From JBOHBN01 sp050698355 (GTDB lineage Bacteria; Actinomycetota; Actinomycetes; Streptosporangiales; WHST01): DNA of 18,245 bases. Under the pieces are notes generated by a model that saw only the letters and a list, made by a program, of their open reading frames with translations, made no database searches and was not told where the DNA came from. The position numbers and the translations under genes are program-made. Positions within the stretch are counted from its first letter, which is position 1. Each line of letters opens with the position of its first letter. The DNA is taken from contig JBOHBN010000111.1 in NCBI GenBank assembly GCA_050698355.1, forward strand, positions 1-18,245, given 5' to 3'. Of this stretch, positions 17,296 to 18,245 are shown piece after piece.

Positions 17296-18243
17296 GTGAG
17301 CGTCGATCTCGCCGTTGACGGCGGCCAGAGTGGTCTGCGTATCGCCGTCGCCTCGACGCCCGTGGGCACGCCGGTCGCGGCGCCCGGGTTCTCCTGGGGC
17401 GCCGGCATCGACCCCGTGGCCGTACAGGCCGACGCCGTGGTGTCAGCGTGGCAGCAACTGGGCTCGCCCGGCCCGGTGGGCACCATCGCCTGCGGCCTGT
17501 CCGGGGGCCCGTCACCCGGGGACGAGGCGCATCGGCTCGGCCGCGAAGTCGCCGAGCGCACCGGCGCACGCCGGGTGCTGGTCACCGGCGACGGCGTCAC
17601 CACCCACGCGGGCGCGCTCGGCGGGGAGGCCGGCGTGGTGCTCGCGGCGGGCACCGGCGTGGTCTGCACGGCGATCGACGCGGCGGGGCTGTGGCTGCAC
17701 GTCGACGCCTGGGGGTACCTGTTCGGCGACGCGGGCGGCGGCTCGTGGCTCGGCCAGCGGGGGCTGCGTGCGGCGATGGCCGCCTCCGAAGGACGCGCAG
17801 CGCCCACGGTACTGACCGGCATGGCCGCCACGCGGTTCGGTGAGCTGCGCGCGTTCGTACGGCGGGTGCTGGCCGCGCCCACCCTCGTCGCGGAGGTCGC
17901 CTCGTTCGCGCGCGACGTCCTGGCCGCGGCGGCGGACGGCGACGAGACCGCGGCCGCACTCTGCGCGCGGGCCGCAGACCAGCTCGCGGACACCGCGTGC
18001 GTGACCGTCCGCCGCGGCTTCCCCGGCGCGGGAGCGGGCGAGGTGCCGTTCACCTGGACGGGCAGCATCCTGCTCGCGACGGAGACCGTACGCACCCGGT
18101 TCCTGAAGCTGCTCGCGGAGCGTTGCCCCGAGGCCGGTCCGCGAGCGCCGCTCGGAGCCGGTATCGACGGCGCCGCCCTGCTCGCCACCACCACCGGAAC
18201 CGCCCACCACGCGGTCACCACCGAGTACGCCGCTGCGCCCTGA
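17296..18243 (+). CDS. BadF/BadG/BcrA/BcrD-family ATPase, probable amino-sugar kinase
   Basis: The 315-residue protein has the actin/hexokinase-type ATPase fold of the BadF/BadG family, which includes N-acetylglucosamine and N-acetylmuramate kinases. Landmarks are the phosphate-1 loop VDGGQSGLR (7-15), Asp99 in VTGDGVTTHAGAL as the likely catalytic or sugar-contacting Asp, the phosphate-2 loop LAAGTGVVC (116-124), and GDAGGGSWLG (144-153). No Cys cluster of the benzoyl-CoA or dehydratase activators is seen, which favours a sugar kinase. The substrate is not proven; GlcNAc or MurNAc recycling is my best inference. GGGAGG 5 nt before the GTG fixes the start. It is divergent from uvrA. The stop is complete two bases before the window ends. 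Confidence 0.8.
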   Translation: MSVDLAVDGGQSGLRIAVASTPVGTPVAAPGFSWGAGIDPVAVQADAVVSAWQQLGSPGPVGTIACGLSGGPSPGDEAHRLGREVAERTGARRVLVTGDGVTTHAGALGGEAGVVLAAGTGVVCTAIDAAGLWLHVDAWGYLFGDAGGGSWLGQRGLRAAMAASEGRAAPTVLTGMAATRFGELRAFVRRVLAAPTLVAEVASFARDVLAAAADGDETAAALCARAADQLADTACVTVRRGFPGAGAGEVPFTWTGSILLATETVRTRFLKLLAERCPEAGPRAPLGAGIDGAALLATTTGTAHHAVTTEYAAAP

Positions 18244-18245
18244 AG

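Overview
The window is about 18.2 kb of high-GC (roughly 70% by eye) chromosomal DNA from an actinomycete. WhiA, OpcA, an RbpA-family RNA polymerase-binding protein, GTG/TTG starts and the order uvrA-uvrC-rapZ-yvcK-whiA ... gap-pgk-tpiA-secG-rbpA ... pgl-opcA are all typical of Actinomycetota. I cannot assign a genus from the sequence alone.

Layout, left to right. (1) On the + strand, the 3' end of opcA overlaps pgl by 4 nt; this is the end of an oxidative pentose phosphate operon. (2) Converging on it from the - strand are a GNAT acetyltransferase and an rbpA-like gene, then secG. (3) Next comes the lower-glycolysis operon gap-pgk-tpiA (-), with a plausible promoter before gap and a strong hairpin just after tpiA. 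(4) A two-gene insert of membrane or surface proteins follows: a DUF2207 (YciQ-like) membrane protein (-) and a divergent, membrane-anchored neutral zinc metallopeptidase (+) with a long Pro/Gly-rich N-terminus. (5) A perfect 20-bp stem hairpin separates the metallopeptidase from the converging whiA. (6) The tightly overlapped uvrC-rapZ-yvcK-whiA operon (-) is transcribed toward that hairpin. (7) uvrA (-) lies upstream of uvrC, separated by a compound palindrome. (8) A divergent BadF/BadG-type sugar kinase (+) closes the window. Between it and uvrA lies a 120-bp segment bounded by perfect 15-bp inverted repeats, the only piece that looks like a small mobile element or its remnant.

Most genes here are conserved housekeeping genes: central carbon metabolism, nucleotide excision repair, the RapZ/YvcK/WhiA control module, secretion and transcription support. 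Neighbour stop and start codons overlap by 1-14 nt at several places (opcA/pgl, pgk/tpiA, uvrC/rapZ, rapZ/yvcK, yvcK/whiA), which suggests translational coupling. I did not find a clearly new multi-gene system. The points most worth a second look are non-coding structures (the 9131-9174 hairpin, the 14081-14134 compound palindrome, the 17047-17166 inverted-repeat element, repeats in the gap leader), an Ala in the first ABC signature of UvrA, a candidate leaderless uvrC, and a possible amino-sugar theme linking the kinase to YvcK and RapZ.
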